Origin: Streptomyces sp. PCS3-D2
Lineage (GTDB): Bacteria; Actinomycetota; Actinomycetes; Streptomycetales; Streptomycetaceae
DNA: 64,000 nt
Assembly: GCF_000612545.2 (NCBI RefSeq)
Contig: NZ_CP097800.1
Span: forward strand, 7,122,001 to 7,186,000
Reading direction: 5' to 3'
The notes under the pieces were generated by a model. The model searched no databases. It was given only the letters and a program-made list of their open reading frames with translations, and had not been told where the DNA came from. Made by a program: the position numbers and the translations under genes. This document shows positions 35,787 through 44,614 of the stretch, piece by piece. The stretch's first letter is position 1; each line of letters opens with the position of its first letter.

Positions 35787-37226
35787 ATGCCACGAATGCG
35801 ACGCACACGACCGACCACGACGTGGGGCGCGGTGGCTGCGGTGACGGGGGCCATGCTGGTCGTCGCCGCAGCGCCGGGACGGGGGCCCGATGCGGACACC
35901 GCGGACGCGACCTCGGCCGGCCCCCCGCGGGAAGCGGCGGTCACGCTGCTGGTGGGAAGGGTGCTGGAGGGGGCCCGCCAGGCCGGCGAAGGGCGGTGCG
36001 CGGCCCGGCTGTTCCGCACCCGGCTGTGCGACGGCTGGCAGGAGCAGCGGGTACGGGCCACGGCGCGCGGGGTGGGTTCCGTCCTGGAGGAGCCCGCCGT
36101 CGCCGGCGCCGCCTGGGCGCGGGCCCTGCCCACGGACTCCGGCGGGCCGCTGGAGATCGCCCTCACCGAACCGGGCCGCATCACGGACGTGACCGTCTCC
36201 GACGCGCACGGCCGCCACCTGTCCGGTGAACTCGGCCCGCACGGTGACCGCTGGCTGAACACCGAGTCGTTGCGCGCGGGGGAGGAGTACACCGTGCGGG
36301 TCGGCGCGCAGGACGCGGCCGGTCACCCGGTCGCGGTGACGATGGCCTTCCGGACCGCTCCGCCCGCGGACGGCGGCAGGCTGACCGTCGAGTTCGGGCC
36401 GCGCCCCGGCACGTACGGGGCCGGCGAGATCGTGACGGCCGCCCTCAGCCGCCCCGTACCCGCCGACGACCCGGTGGCGCGCGCCCGGCTGGAACAGGCG
36501 CTGGAGGTGACCTCGCAGCCGCACGTCGAGGGCGCCTGGCACTGGGTCGACGCCTCGACCCTGCACTTCCGGCCCCGCACCTACTGGCCCGCGCACGCGG
36601 TGGTCCGCGTCCGCAGCGGGCTGGACGGGGTCGAGGTCGGGGACGCCCACGGCGGCCCCTCCGAGGACCTGCGTTTCACCATCGGCGACCGGATCGAGGC
36701 CGTCACCGACTCCGCCACCCACCGGATGACCGTGCGCCGCAACGGACGGGTCATCAGAACGATCCCGGTCACCACCGGAAAGGAGGGCTTCCGGACCCGC
36801 AGCGGCATCAAGGTCGTCCTGCGCAAGGAGTCCAAGGTCCGCATGCGCGGCGACACGGTCGGCATCGAGCGCGGCACCAAGGAGTTCTACGACCTGCCCG
36901 TCTCCTACGCGACCCGGGTGACGTGGAGCGGCGAGTACATCCACGCCGCGCCCTGGTCGGTCGAGGCGCAGGGCGAGGAGAACGTCAGCCACGGCTGCAC
37001 GGGCATGAGCACCGAGAACGCCGCCTGGTTCTTCGACGCGGTCCGCGAGGGGGACATCGTGGAGGTGGTCAACAGCGGGGGACCGCCGATGGCCCCCTTC
37101 GGCAACGGGTTCGGCGACTGGAACCTGGACTGGCGCGACTGGCTCGCCGGCAGTGCGCTGGCCAACGTCGACGCCGCCGCGCCCCGTTCGCCGCTGGCCC
37201 CGTCCCGCCTGCACCCCACGACCTGA
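35787..37226 (+). CDS. L,D-transpeptidase (YkuD) with Ig-like domains
   Basis: A 479-residue exported cell-wall enzyme that makes 3-3 crosslinks in peptidoglycan. A basic N-terminus and hydrophobic segment (WGAVAAVTGAMLVVAAAPG) anchor or export it. Two Ig-like domains, about 125-215 and 215-315, precede the catalytic YkuD domain at about 320-440, where Cys404 lies in EENVSHGCTGMS and the conserved His in GEYIHAAPWSVEAQ. The C-terminal tail FGNGFGDWNLDWRDWLAGSA is the usual Trp-rich extension in actinobacteria. Start ATG 35787 or 35796. Confidence 0.92.
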   Translation: MPRMRRTRPTTTWGAVAAVTGAMLVVAAAPGRGPDADTADATSAGPPREAAVTLLVGRVLEGARQAGEGRCAARLFRTRLCDGWQEQRVRATARGVGSVLEEPAVAGAAWARALPTDSGGPLEIALTEPGRITDVTVSDAHGRHLSGELGPHGDRWLNTESLRAGEEYTVRVGAQDAAGHPVAVTMAFRTAPPADGGRLTVEFGPRPGTYGAGEIVTAALSRPVPADDPVARARLEQALEVTSQPHVEGAWHWVDASTLHFRPRTYWPAHAVVRVRSGLDGVEVGDAHGGPSEDLRFTIGDRIEAVTDSATHRMTVRRNGRVIRTIPVTTGKEGFRTRSGIKVVLRKESKVRMRGDTVGIERGTKEFYDLPVSYATRVTWSGEYIHAAPWSVEAQGEENVSHGCTGMSTENAAWFFDAVREGDIVEVVNSGGPPMAPFGNGFGDWNLDWRDWLAGSALANVDAAAPRSPLAPSRLHPTT

Positions 37227-37242
37227 GCGCGGCCGCCCGGTG

Positions 37243-37278
37243 CCTGACCTGCCCGACCTGCCTGACCTGCCTGACCTA
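37243..37278 (+). repeat. Four tandem copies of a 9-bp repeat in a promoter region
   Basis: Units CCTGACCTG, CCCGACCTG, CCTGACCTG, CCTGACCTA follow head to tail. They sit between the transpeptidase stop and the HAD gene, directly before its candidate -10 box; the last unit runs into it. Confidence 0.85.
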
Positions 37279-37282
37279 CGAT
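37277..37282 (+). promoter_or_regulatory. Candidate -10 box of leaderless HAD gene
   Basis: TACGAT fits TANNNT and ends 6 nt before ATG 37289; no ribosome-binding site is present. Transcription would begin at the start codon. Confidence 0.45.
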
Positions 37283-37288
37283 CACCAC

Positions 37289-37987
37289 ATGATCACAGGT
37301 GTGATGTTCGACTTCTCCGGCACGCTGCTGCGCATCGAGTCGACCGAGGACTGGCTCGGCGCGGGCCTGGCGGCCACCGGCGTCCGGCTGTCCGACGAGG
37401 AGTTCCGCGAGACGGCCGGAAGACTCGCGGAGTACGGGGCCCTGCCGGGCGGCCGCGCGCCCCGGAAGGTCCCCGCCGACCTCGAAGCCCTGTGGCACGA
37501 AAGGGATGTGAGCGCCCGTCGGCATCGGGCGGCCTACCAAGGCCTGGCGCTGGCGGCCGGCCTCCCGGAGCCGGCGGCCGAGCTGGCCCGGGCGCTCTAC
37601 GACCGCCACATGAGCCCGGCCGCCTGGCGGCCCTACCCGGATACCGCACCGACGCTGCGCGAACTGCGTCGACGGGGCATCGCGGTGGCCGTCGTGAGCA
37701 ACATCGGATGGGACCTGCGGCCGGTGTTCCGCGCACACGGCCTGGACGGACTGGTCGACGTCTACGTGCTCTCCTACGAGCTCGGCGTCCAGAAGCCCGA
37801 CCCGCTGATCTTCCGGACGGCCTGTGACGGGCTCGGGCTGCCGCCGTCGAAGGTGTTGATGGTCGGCGACGACCGCACCGCGGACGGCGGCGCCGCCGCG
37901 CTCGGCTGCCCGGTGCACTTCGTCGAGCACCTGCCGGTCGAGCGGCGGCCGCACGGCCTGGCACCCCTCCTGGACCTGCTGGGGTAG
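37289..37987 (+). CDS. HAD family hydrolase
   Basis: A 232-residue haloacid-dehalogenase-type phosphatase. Motif I is MFDFSGTLLR, with Ser in place of the usual second residue after the nucleophile Asp (DFSGT instead of DxDGT), so the second Asp, the general acid, is missing. Motif II is VVSNIGWDLR, motif III ELGVQKPDP (Lys) and motif IV VLMVGDDRTAD. The DFSGT variant occurs in a group of Streptomyces HAD proteins, so it may be dehalogenase-like or otherwise specialised. ATG 37289 appears leaderless. Substrate unknown. Confidence 0.85.
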   Translation: MITGVMFDFSGTLLRIESTEDWLGAGLAATGVRLSDEEFRETAGRLAEYGALPGGRAPRKVPADLEALWHERDVSARRHRAAYQGLALAAGLPEPAAELARALYDRHMSPAAWRPYPDTAPTLRELRRRGIAVAVVSNIGWDLRPVFRAHGLDGLVDVYVLSYELGVQKPDPLIFRTACDGLGLPPSKVLMVGDDRTADGGAAALGCPVHFVEHLPVERRPHGLAPLLDLLG

Positions 37988-38056
37988 CACTCCGGGCGCC
38001 GGCGGCGTTCCGACGGCAGGGCGGCGGCCCGACCGCGCAGGACGCCCGCGGAGCCG

Positions 38057-39211
38057 TCACCGCGCCGCCGCCTCCGGGGGCGGCCGGAGGCGGAGACGGG
38101 CGGCGAGTACGGCCACGTCGTCCTCGGCGTGCCGCGCGTCGAGGCCGGTGCAGACCCTGTCCACCACCTCCGGGGCCCGGCTGCCGGCGGGCATCCTCAG
38201 GGCCGCGAGCCGGGCCAGGGACGCGTCGATGTCCTCGCCGCGGCGCTCGACCAGCCCGTCCGTGTAGAGCAGGATCGTCTGGTCCGCGGTGAAGGGCAGG
38301 GCGACGGCCTCGTAGTCGCCGATGCCGGTGCCGAGCGGCGGGCCGACGGGCACGTCGAGGAGGGTCCCCGGGCCGTTCGCTGTGAAGGCCGCGGGCGGCA
38401 GGTGACCCGCGCTCGCGTACGCAGCCGTACGGCGGGCCGGATCGACCCGGACGAGGAGGCAGGTCGCGGGACGGCGGTCGTCCTCGGCGGCGGCCAGCGT
38501 GTCCAACTGGCGCAGCACGCGGTGCGGGGCGAGATCGGTGGAGGCCACGTCGCGCAGGGTGGAGCGGTAGGCGTTCATGTCGACGGCGGCCTCCAGGCCG
38601 TGGCCCATGACGTCCCCGATCACCAGCAGGGTGCGGCCGAAGTGGAGCCGTACGGTCTCGAACCAGTCGCCGCCGACGAGGGCGCGCGAGCCCATCGGCA
38701 GATAGCGGCTGGCGACTTCCAGGTTCGGGTGCGGCCGGCCGGGCTCGGCGACCAGGGCACGCTGGAGGTCGAGTGCGATCTCCTCGGTGGCCGCCAGCCG
38801 GCGTGCGTGCCCGACGTGCACGCACGCCAGGCGTGCTGCGAAGCGCACGGTCGCCGCCTCGTCGGCGCCGAAGGCGGTGTCCGCGCGGGCCGCGAGCAGC
38901 CGTCCGTAGACCTCGCCCCGGCCGGCCAGGGGCACCGGGACGACGTGCGTGGAAGCGGGCGGACCGTGCGGAGGGTCGAGGAGGCCCGCCGTGTCGCCCG
39001 CGGCGGCGACCCGACCGCCCGGGCCGTTCCGGCCGCCCGTCAGCTCCACCGCCACGGCGTCGCACGGGCCGTCGACGAGGAACTCGGCGAGCTCCCGCCA
39101 GACCGACACTTCGTCCGAGGACGTCCCGATCCGGTCGACGGCCTCCTCCATGGCGCTCATCCGTGCCCGGGGGCCGTACGGGTCCGACGGGTCCGACGGG
39201 TCCGACGCCAT
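38057..39211 (-). CDS. SpoIIE-type PP2C phosphatase with GAF-like domain
   Basis: A 384-residue Ser/Thr phosphatase of the partner-switching type. Residues about 30-145 look like a GAF sensor; residues about 165-375 form PP2C-SpoIIE with VGGDWFETV, LVIGDVMGHGLEAAV and AEDDVAVLAA, holding the metal-binding Asp residues. It would dephosphorylate an anti-anti-sigma protein. The first codons contain three perfect copies of a 9-bp repeat (39181-39207), giving SDPSDPSDP. ATG 39211 has AGGA 9 nt upstream. The VOC gene lies 20 bp upstream in the same direction. Confidence 0.88.
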   Translation of the reverse strand: MASDPSDPSDPYGPRARMSAMEEAVDRIGTSSDEVSVWRELAEFLVDGPCDAVAVELTGGRNGPGGRVAAAGDTAGLLDPPHGPPASTHVVPVPLAGRGEVYGRLLAARADTAFGADEAATVRFAARLACVHVGHARRLAATEEIALDLQRALVAEPGRPHPNLEVASRYLPMGSRALVGGDWFETVRLHFGRTLLVIGDVMGHGLEAAVDMNAYRSTLRDVASTDLAPHRVLRQLDTLAAAEDDRRPATCLLVRVDPARRTAAYASAGHLPPAAFTANGPGTLLDVPVGPPLGTGIGDYEAVALPFTADQTILLYTDGLVERRGEDIDASLARLAALRMPAGSRAPEVVDRVCTGLDARHAEDDVAVLAARLRLRPPPEAAAR

Positions 39212-39231
39212 GGTCCGGTGTCCTGCGCGGG

Positions 39232-39609
39232 TCAGCCGCTCGCCTCCAGCACGGACAGGACGTTCCCCGCCGGATCCCTGAACCAGGCGATCGGGGGGCC
39301 GCCTGCGGTGCGCGAGATGCCCTTCGGGTCCTGTCCGAAGCCGTCGTAGCGCTCGAAGGCCACACCGCGGGCGCCGAGGTCGTCGACGGCCCGGTCGATG
39401 TCGGGTACCGGGAAGTTCAGCACGGTGAAGGTGGCCGGGACGTGGTTCTCCTTGGGGTACACCAGCACCTTGGTGTCACCGCCGAGATGGAGGGACAGCA
39501 TCCCGTTGTCCTCGGAGACCCGCAGGCCGAGGGTCGAGCCGTAGAACTCTCTGGCGGCGTCGATGCTGTCGACCGAAAAGCCGCTGAACGCCCTGCTGTC
39601 TCCCAGCAT
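39232..39609 (-). CDS. VOC family protein (glyoxalase/bleomycin-resistance fold)
   Basis: A 125-residue single-unit VOC protein with two beta-alpha-beta-beta-beta halves: [19 protein letters not shown] and [20 protein letters not shown]. The end [16 protein letters not shown] carries the usual Glu metal site. The substrate cannot be read; it could be an isomerase, dioxygenase or binding protein. ATG 39609 has GGAGGAAG upstream. It is followed after 20 bp by the SpoIIE-type phosphatase gene. Confidence 0.88.
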   Translation of the reverse strand: MLGDSRAFSGFSVDSIDAAREFYGSTLGLRVSEDNGMLSLHLGGDTKVLVYPKENHVPATFTVLNFPVPDIDRAVDDLGARGVAFERYDGFGQDPKGISRTAGGPPIAWFRDPAGNVLSVLEASG

Positions 39610-39711
39610 GGTCTTCCTCCGCCCGTCCCGGCTCCGGCCGATGCGGCCCTGCCCGCCCTCATCGTCCCTCCGAAGCCGGGCAGCCGCACGGCCGGCGTCG
39701 GGGCCGCCGCC

Positions 39712-40365
39712 TCAGACCGGGGCGTCCCCGGGCTCGTCGCCGCCCATGTCGAGACGGAACGGCGGGTAGGCGTCCGTCATCAGGGAGGCGTAGGCGGTCA
39801 CCCGGAGCACCCACCGGTTGAGGCCGATGAGCAGGTCGAACAGGTCGCGCGGGTACTTCTCCGTGAAGGCCAGGGTGACGACCGCGATCAGGGCGAGGAG
39901 TCCGATCAGACCGCCGGCCGACCAGCCGGAGTGCGCGGCGCCGGTGAACAGGCCGATGACGAGGTACTGCGGGATGGCCAGCAGCCACCACTTCACCAGG
40001 ACCAGGCCGCGGGAGAGCCGCTCGGGGTAGACGATGTCCAGCCGGGCCGGGTAGTCGTGCTCGGGGCCCAGGCTGAAGGGCGGGTACCGGTCCGTGCCGA
40101 GGGCGCCGTAGGCGTAGTAGGAGACCCGCCAGGACCAGCGGAGCACTCCGAGGTTGAAGTCGAACAGGGCACGCGGATAGCGCTCGGTGAAGAGGATCGA
40201 GAAGAACGCGATCACGCTGACCACCAGGAACGCCAGCCACAGGAAGGCCAGCACGACGTAGTGGGGGATCGCGAGGAGCCACTTCACCAGCCACAGCCAG
40301 CGCGACAGCGGCGTGTCCAGCCTGGCCGACACCGTGACCGGCGGATAGCGGGTCTGCAGGGTCAT
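39712..40365 (-). CDS. DUF4389 membrane protein
   Basis: A 217-residue protein with two similar halves, each consisting of hydrophobic segments followed by a conserved motif: [20 protein letters not shown] and [20 protein letters not shown]. Each half starts with [14 protein letters not shown] or [15 protein letters not shown]. These are the DUF4389 signatures. About four membrane spans; function unknown. Often found near mycobacterial and streptomycete small membrane genes. ATG 40365 has AAGAGGTGA. Confidence 0.88.
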   Translation of the reverse strand: MTLQTRYPPVTVSARLDTPLSRWLWLVKWLLAIPHYVVLAFLWLAFLVVSVIAFFSILFTERYPRALFDFNLGVLRWSWRVSYYAYGALGTDRYPPFSLGPEHDYPARLDIVYPERLSRGLVLVKWWLLAIPQYLVIGLFTGAAHSGWSAGGLIGLLALIAVVTLAFTEKYPRDLFDLLIGLNRWVLRVTAYASLMTDAYPPFRLDMGGDEPGDAPV

Positions 40366-40606
40366 GGCGCTCACCTCTTCGCGTCGCCCGGTTCTCCTCC
40401 ATCTTCCTTCCCGCCCGCGCGCACCGCACCGTGCGGCCGCCGGATGGCGGTGTGCGCCGGCGTACGCCCTTGGCCGCCGGGAGCGGCCCTGTGCGGCGGG
40501 GGCGGGCCCAGCCCGCCGCAAGCGCACGGCGCCCGGCCCGTGTTCTCCCTTGCGCCCCCATGTGCCCCTACGGCGGGTCCCGCCACCGCGCGTACGGTTC
40601 CGGGCC

Positions 40607-41464
40607 ATGAGTGGATACGCGATGGAATCGGCCACCCCGGCGGAAATCGGCGCCCAGGCCCTGCCTCCCTCCGACCAGTGGTCCACGGCCCCCGTGGTCC
40701 CGGCACCGGTGTGCCGCTTCGAGAACTTCCTCGGCGCCGAACGCGCCGCCACCCTCCTGTCGTACGCGATCTCCCGCGAGGCGGACTTCCGTGCGGGGAC
40801 GGTCCTCGACCCCCTCTCGGGCCAGGTCTCCCACAAGGGCCGCAGCTCACTCGTCCTGCCCGTCACGAGCTCCGTGTTCAGCGCGCACCTGGCGGACTGC
40901 CTGCCGCTCGTCCAGGAGGTCCTCGGCCACCGGGCGGCGCTCACACAGACCCGGACGGTCCTGACCGCGCACGGCGAAGGGGGCCACTACGGCATCCACA
41001 CCGACGCTTCACGGGTCCGTGACGTCGCGACGGCCCTGTCCGCCGTGTACTACCTCCACCGCGCCCCGCGGGGATTCGGCGGCGGCCGGCTCCGGCTGTA
41101 CGACACCGTGCTCGCGGACGGCGGCGCCCGGCCGGCGGATTCCTACCGCACCATCGAGCCCGAACACGACACGATCGTGTTCTTCCCGGCCGGCGCCTTC
41201 CACGAAGTCGTCCCCTCCACCTGCCCCAGTGGGCACTTCGCGGACCACCGCTTCACGCTCACGACGTGGATCAGCGGCACCGGGTCCGCGGCGACGGCGC
41301 CCGACGAACCCTTCCGGATCTGGCCGTGGCTGGCCCAGGCGGCCGAACGCACCCGCCCGCTCGCCGACGTCGAACACGATCACGACGGCGCCGACCCTGT
41401 CGCCCTGCCCGTCGCGGACCCCGCCACCCGTCTCACCCTTCCAGCGCCCCGCAGGACGCGTTAG
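40607..41464 (+). CDS. 2-oxoglutarate/Fe(II)-dependent dioxygenase-like protein
   Basis: A 285-residue protein with a prolyl-4-hydroxylase-type double-stranded beta-helix. The iron ligands are seen as [11 protein letters not shown] (His-x-Asp) and [11 protein letters not shown] (distal His), with Arg of HRFTLTTWI as the 2-oxoglutarate contact. It would hydroxylate a small molecule or a protein. The C-terminal 40 residues are Pro/Ala/Asp-rich. ATG 40607 has no Shine-Dalgarno and TACGGT at 40593-40598 lies 8 nt before it, so it may be leaderless. Single gene. Confidence 0.8.
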   Translation: MSGYAMESATPAEIGAQALPPSDQWSTAPVVPAPVCRFENFLGAERAATLLSYAISREADFRAGTVLDPLSGQVSHKGRSSLVLPVTSSVFSAHLADCLPLVQEVLGHRAALTQTRTVLTAHGEGGHYGIHTDASRVRDVATALSAVYYLHRAPRGFGGGRLRLYDTVLADGGARPADSYRTIEPEHDTIVFFPAGAFHEVVPSTCPSGHFADHRFTLTTWISGTGSAATAPDEPFRIWPWLAQAAERTRPLADVEHDHDGADPVALPVADPATRLTLPAPRRTR

Positions 41465-41569
41465 GGCCTGTCCGGCGCCCTCCGACTCGCCCGAAAGGTC
41501 TTGGGCGCGACAGCATGGAGGGAGAGCGGGCGCTCGGCGGGACGGCGTCGGGAGGAGGCGACACGCACA

Positions 41570-44002
41570 GTGAGCAGACATCGCTTTGCGTTCTGCGGGG
41601 CGCAGCTCGCCGCCGTCTACGTGGCCGCCGACCAGGACCGGGAACTCCATCTGGCCGAGCTCACCGGCAACCGCGGGGTCCTCTACGGGCTGCCCGCGAT
41701 CCTCGCCGTCGCAGGCCATTCACCGGCCGCCAACGCCTTCCGCACCGGGCGCCCGCTGTGGTTGACCCCCAAGGAACTCGCCGCGTTCATCGAGGAGGAC
41801 CCCCACCACTTCCCCAGCCGGGTCCGGGACGGGGCGCCGAGCTCGCCGGCCCGGGTCTCACTGGGCGCCCTGCCCCTGGGACACGGCGACCAGGAGCTCG
41901 GCTGCCTGATCGTCGCGGGCGACGTGGGGGAGGGCTTCAGCGCCGACGACCGCAGTCTGCTGGAGCTGTACGCCGACCAGGTGGCGGCCCGACTCGAATC
42001 GGTCGCCGCCCGCTTCGCCGGGCGCCGGGCCCCGCAGGCCCACCTGGTCCAGTCACTGGTCCCCGACCAGGGCGGCGCCTTCATCCTGGACCTGGCCACC
42101 GGCCGGATGGAGGCCCACGCGCACGTGCTGGAACTGCTCGGCCTGTCTCCCGAGCAGTTCGACGGACAGGTGGAGACCCTGCTCGCCTGCGCCGTGCCCG
42201 ACGACATGCCCGCGCTGATGGCGATCGTCGAGCCCGACCGGCTGGCCACCACCGGTCAGCAGCTGGCGTTTCGCATCCGCCGGCCGGGCGGGGAGCTGCG
42301 CTGGCTGGGCCTGCGCTGCCGGGTGGAAGTGGACTCCGACGGCGCCCCGCGGCGCGTCCTGGGCGTGGTGGCCGACGCCTCCTACCTGCGGCCCAGCGCG
42401 GACGAGGTGTCCCTCGTACAGCGCCTGTCAGCCACCCTCGCGGGGGCCGCGACCATCCGGGAGGTCAGTCGGCTCGCGATCGCGGCCCTGCGCGAGCCGC
42501 TCGGCGCGTCCCGCGTCGCGGTGGGCGAACTGGAGCCCGAACACCTCATCGTCACCGCACTCGACCCCCCGGAACCCGATGCCTGGCCGGAATCCTGGCG
42601 CGCGGAATGGCGCTCGGAGTGGCCCGACGTGTCACTGGGCGACCTGCCCACCCTGCAGAGCGCGCTCCGCGCCGGTCACATGAGCCTGTGGCCGCCGGGC
42701 GCGGCCCTGGAGCCCGGGCTCCAGGGCGTCGGGCCCGGCGGTCTCGCGGTGCTGCCGCTGCCCGCCGAGGGCCGCATGGTCGGGGTGTGCCTGGTGGGCT
42801 GGGGCGAGGAGCACCGGTTCGCCCCCGAGGAGCGTTCGCTGCTGACCGCGACCGCCGGCCTGCTGGGCCAGGCCCTGGTGCGGGCCCACGCTCTGGACGC
42901 GGGCCACGAACTGGCCACGATGCTTCAGCGCAGCCTGCTGCCCCGTAAGCTCCCCGAGCTGCCGGGCGGGGTCGCCGTCGCCCGCTACCTGCCCGCGACC
43001 GCGGGACTGGAGGTCGGCGGGGACTGGTACGACGTCATCCCCCTCGGCGACGGCCACGTGGCCTTCGTCATCGGGGACGTCCAGGGCCACAGCGCCGGAG
43101 CCGCCACCATCATGGGCCAGATGCGCACGGCGGTCAGGGCCTACGCCGTGGAGGGGCACCCGCCCGACGTGGTGGTGGCGCGCGCCAACCGGCTGCTCGT
43201 CGGCATGGAGACCGACCTCTTCGCCACCTGCACCTACGTGGACCTCGACATGGAGGAGGGCATCGCCAGGGTCGTACGGGCCGGCCACCTGCCGCCGGTG
43301 CTGCGCCATCCCGACGGCGTGGCCGAGGAGTTGGCGGTGGAGGGCGGGCCGCCTCTGGGCGTGCTCGCGGAAGCCGTCTTCCCCATGACCGAGACGGGAC
43401 TGCTCCCCGGAACCCTGCTCGTCCTGTTGACGGACGGCCTGGTGGAGTCCGCACGGCTGCCCCTGGAGGAGGGCATGCGCCGGGTGTGCGAGGCGCTCAC
43501 CGAGGCGGACCCGGTCGATGTCGGAGGGGTGGCCGACGACCTGGTCGCGGGCGTGGGCCGGCGTGACGACGACGTGGCGCTGCTGCTGCTGCGCTACGAC
43601 GGTACGGGCGGCCGGCCCAGGCGGAGCCACTGGACGGTGTGGCGCCTGCCCAAGGCCGTCCTGCACGCGCGCCGCTTCACGGCGCGCACGCTGCGGTCCT
43701 GGGGAGTGGTGGAGGAGATCGACACGGCCCTGCTGATCGTGTCCGAGCTGGTGACCAACGCGATCGCGCACACCCAGGGCGAGGTGGGCATGGACCTGAC
43801 CCTGTCCACCGACCGGCTGCGGATCGCCGTGAACGACGCGTCGCCGCGCAGCCCTGTCAAACCGGTGTCGGTGAGCTGGGAGTCGACCGGAGGCCGCGGC
43901 CTGCTCATCGTCGAGGCGACGGCGACGGCTTGGGGCTCGGTGCCGCTCAGCGGCGGCAAGCAGGTCTGGGCCGAGATCCCCTGGCACCCGCGGACCGCCT
44001 GA
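41570..44002 (+). CDS. SpoIIE-type phosphatase with GAF/PAS sensors and C-terminal anti-sigma ATPase
   Basis: An 810-residue multidomain regulator. Order: GAF-like about 15-150, PAS-like about 165-275 (AFILDLATGRMEAHAHVLEL), second GAF about 285-440, PP2C-SpoIIE about 445-665 (VGGDWYDVIPLGDGH, VIGDVQGHSAGAAT, RRDDDVALLLL), and a histidine-kinase-type ATPase about 685-810 with the N-box IVSELVTNAIAHT and GGRGLLIVE. Such proteins combine an anti-anti-sigma phosphatase with an anti-sigma kinase in one chain. Sensor ligand is unknown. GTG 41570 has GGAGGAGG about 11 nt upstream. No sigma factor is adjacent. Confidence 0.9.
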   Translation: MSRHRFAFCGAQLAAVYVAADQDRELHLAELTGNRGVLYGLPAILAVAGHSPAANAFRTGRPLWLTPKELAAFIEEDPHHFPSRVRDGAPSSPARVSLGALPLGHGDQELGCLIVAGDVGEGFSADDRSLLELYADQVAARLESVAARFAGRRAPQAHLVQSLVPDQGGAFILDLATGRMEAHAHVLELLGLSPEQFDGQVETLLACAVPDDMPALMAIVEPDRLATTGQQLAFRIRRPGGELRWLGLRCRVEVDSDGAPRRVLGVVADASYLRPSADEVSLVQRLSATLAGAATIREVSRLAIAALREPLGASRVAVGELEPEHLIVTALDPPEPDAWPESWRAEWRSEWPDVSLGDLPTLQSALRAGHMSLWPPGAALEPGLQGVGPGGLAVLPLPAEGRMVGVCLVGWGEEHRFAPEERSLLTATAGLLGQALVRAHALDAGHELATMLQRSLLPRKLPELPGGVAVARYLPATAGLEVGGDWYDVIPLGDGHVAFVIGDVQGHSAGAATIMGQMRTAVRAYAVEGHPPDVVVARANRLLVGMETDLFATCTYVDLDMEEGIARVVRAGHLPPVLRHPDGVAEELAVEGGPPLGVLAEAVFPMTETGLLPGTLLVLLTDGLVESARLPLEEGMRRVCEALTEADPVDVGGVADDLVAGVGRRDDDVALLLLRYDGTGGRPRRSHWTVWRLPKAVLHARRFTARTLRSWGVVEEIDTALLIVSELVTNAIAHTQGEVGMDLTLSTDRLRIAVNDASPRSPVKPVSVSWESTGGRGLLIVEATATAWGSVPLSGGKQVWAEIPWHPRTA

Positions 44003-44066
44003 TCCGGCACGGCCGGAGCTCCCCGCCCGCCCCCGGCGGCGGCCCGGACGCCGTGCGGCCGGACCG

Positions 44067-44498
44067 TCAGCCGGGCCCGGGGCGGCTGCCGGCCACCAGT
44101 TCGACCTCGAACCCGTCGGTGTTCACCAGGTACGCGGCATAGGTCCGCTCGCCGCCGGCGTACGGGTGGCGGTCGGGGTACATCAAACTCCAGCCGTGCC
44201 GCTTCCCCTCGACGACCAGGAGTTCCACCGCCGCGTCGTCCTCCAGGTGGAACGCCAGGTGGTTCAGCCCGGGCCGGCAGCGGTCGTGGTGGTCGTCGGT
44301 GAGGGCCGGGGACCGCTCGAACACCAGATAGGTCGCGCCGAGCCGCCAGCTCCGACCGTCGCCCCAGCTCTGGTACGGCGTGTAGCCCATGGCCTCCAGC
44401 AGCCAGCCGAAGGAGGCGACCGCCCGGTCGAGGTCGGGCACCCAGATCTCCACGTGGTGCAGCATCCCGGTGGTCCCGGCCGACGGTACGTCGGACAT
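44067..44498 (-). CDS. VOC family protein
   Basis: A 143-residue glyoxalase-fold protein: MLHHVEIWVPDLDRAVASFG at the start, GLNHLAFHLEDDAAVEL in the middle and NTDGFEVELV at the end, giving His/His/Glu metal positions of the family. Substrate is unknown. ATG 44498 lies 116 bp downstream of the Sir2 gene in the transcription direction; the two may be co-transcribed. Confidence 0.88.
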   Translation of the reverse strand: MSDVPSAGTTGMLHHVEIWVPDLDRAVASFGWLLEAMGYTPYQSWGDGRSWRLGATYLVFERSPALTDDHHDRCRPGLNHLAFHLEDDAAVELLVVEGKRHGWSLMYPDRHPYAGGERTYAAYLVNTDGFEVELVAGSRPGPG

Positions 44499-44614
44499 CG
44501 CCCGTCTCCCCCTCCTCGTGTTCCTCCTGCACCGCTGACGGCGCTCCCCATGATGACGGACGTCGGCGGTGCGGCCGTCCGGCGGCCGCTGTGGCAGCCG
44601 TCGCTGCCGCGGCT

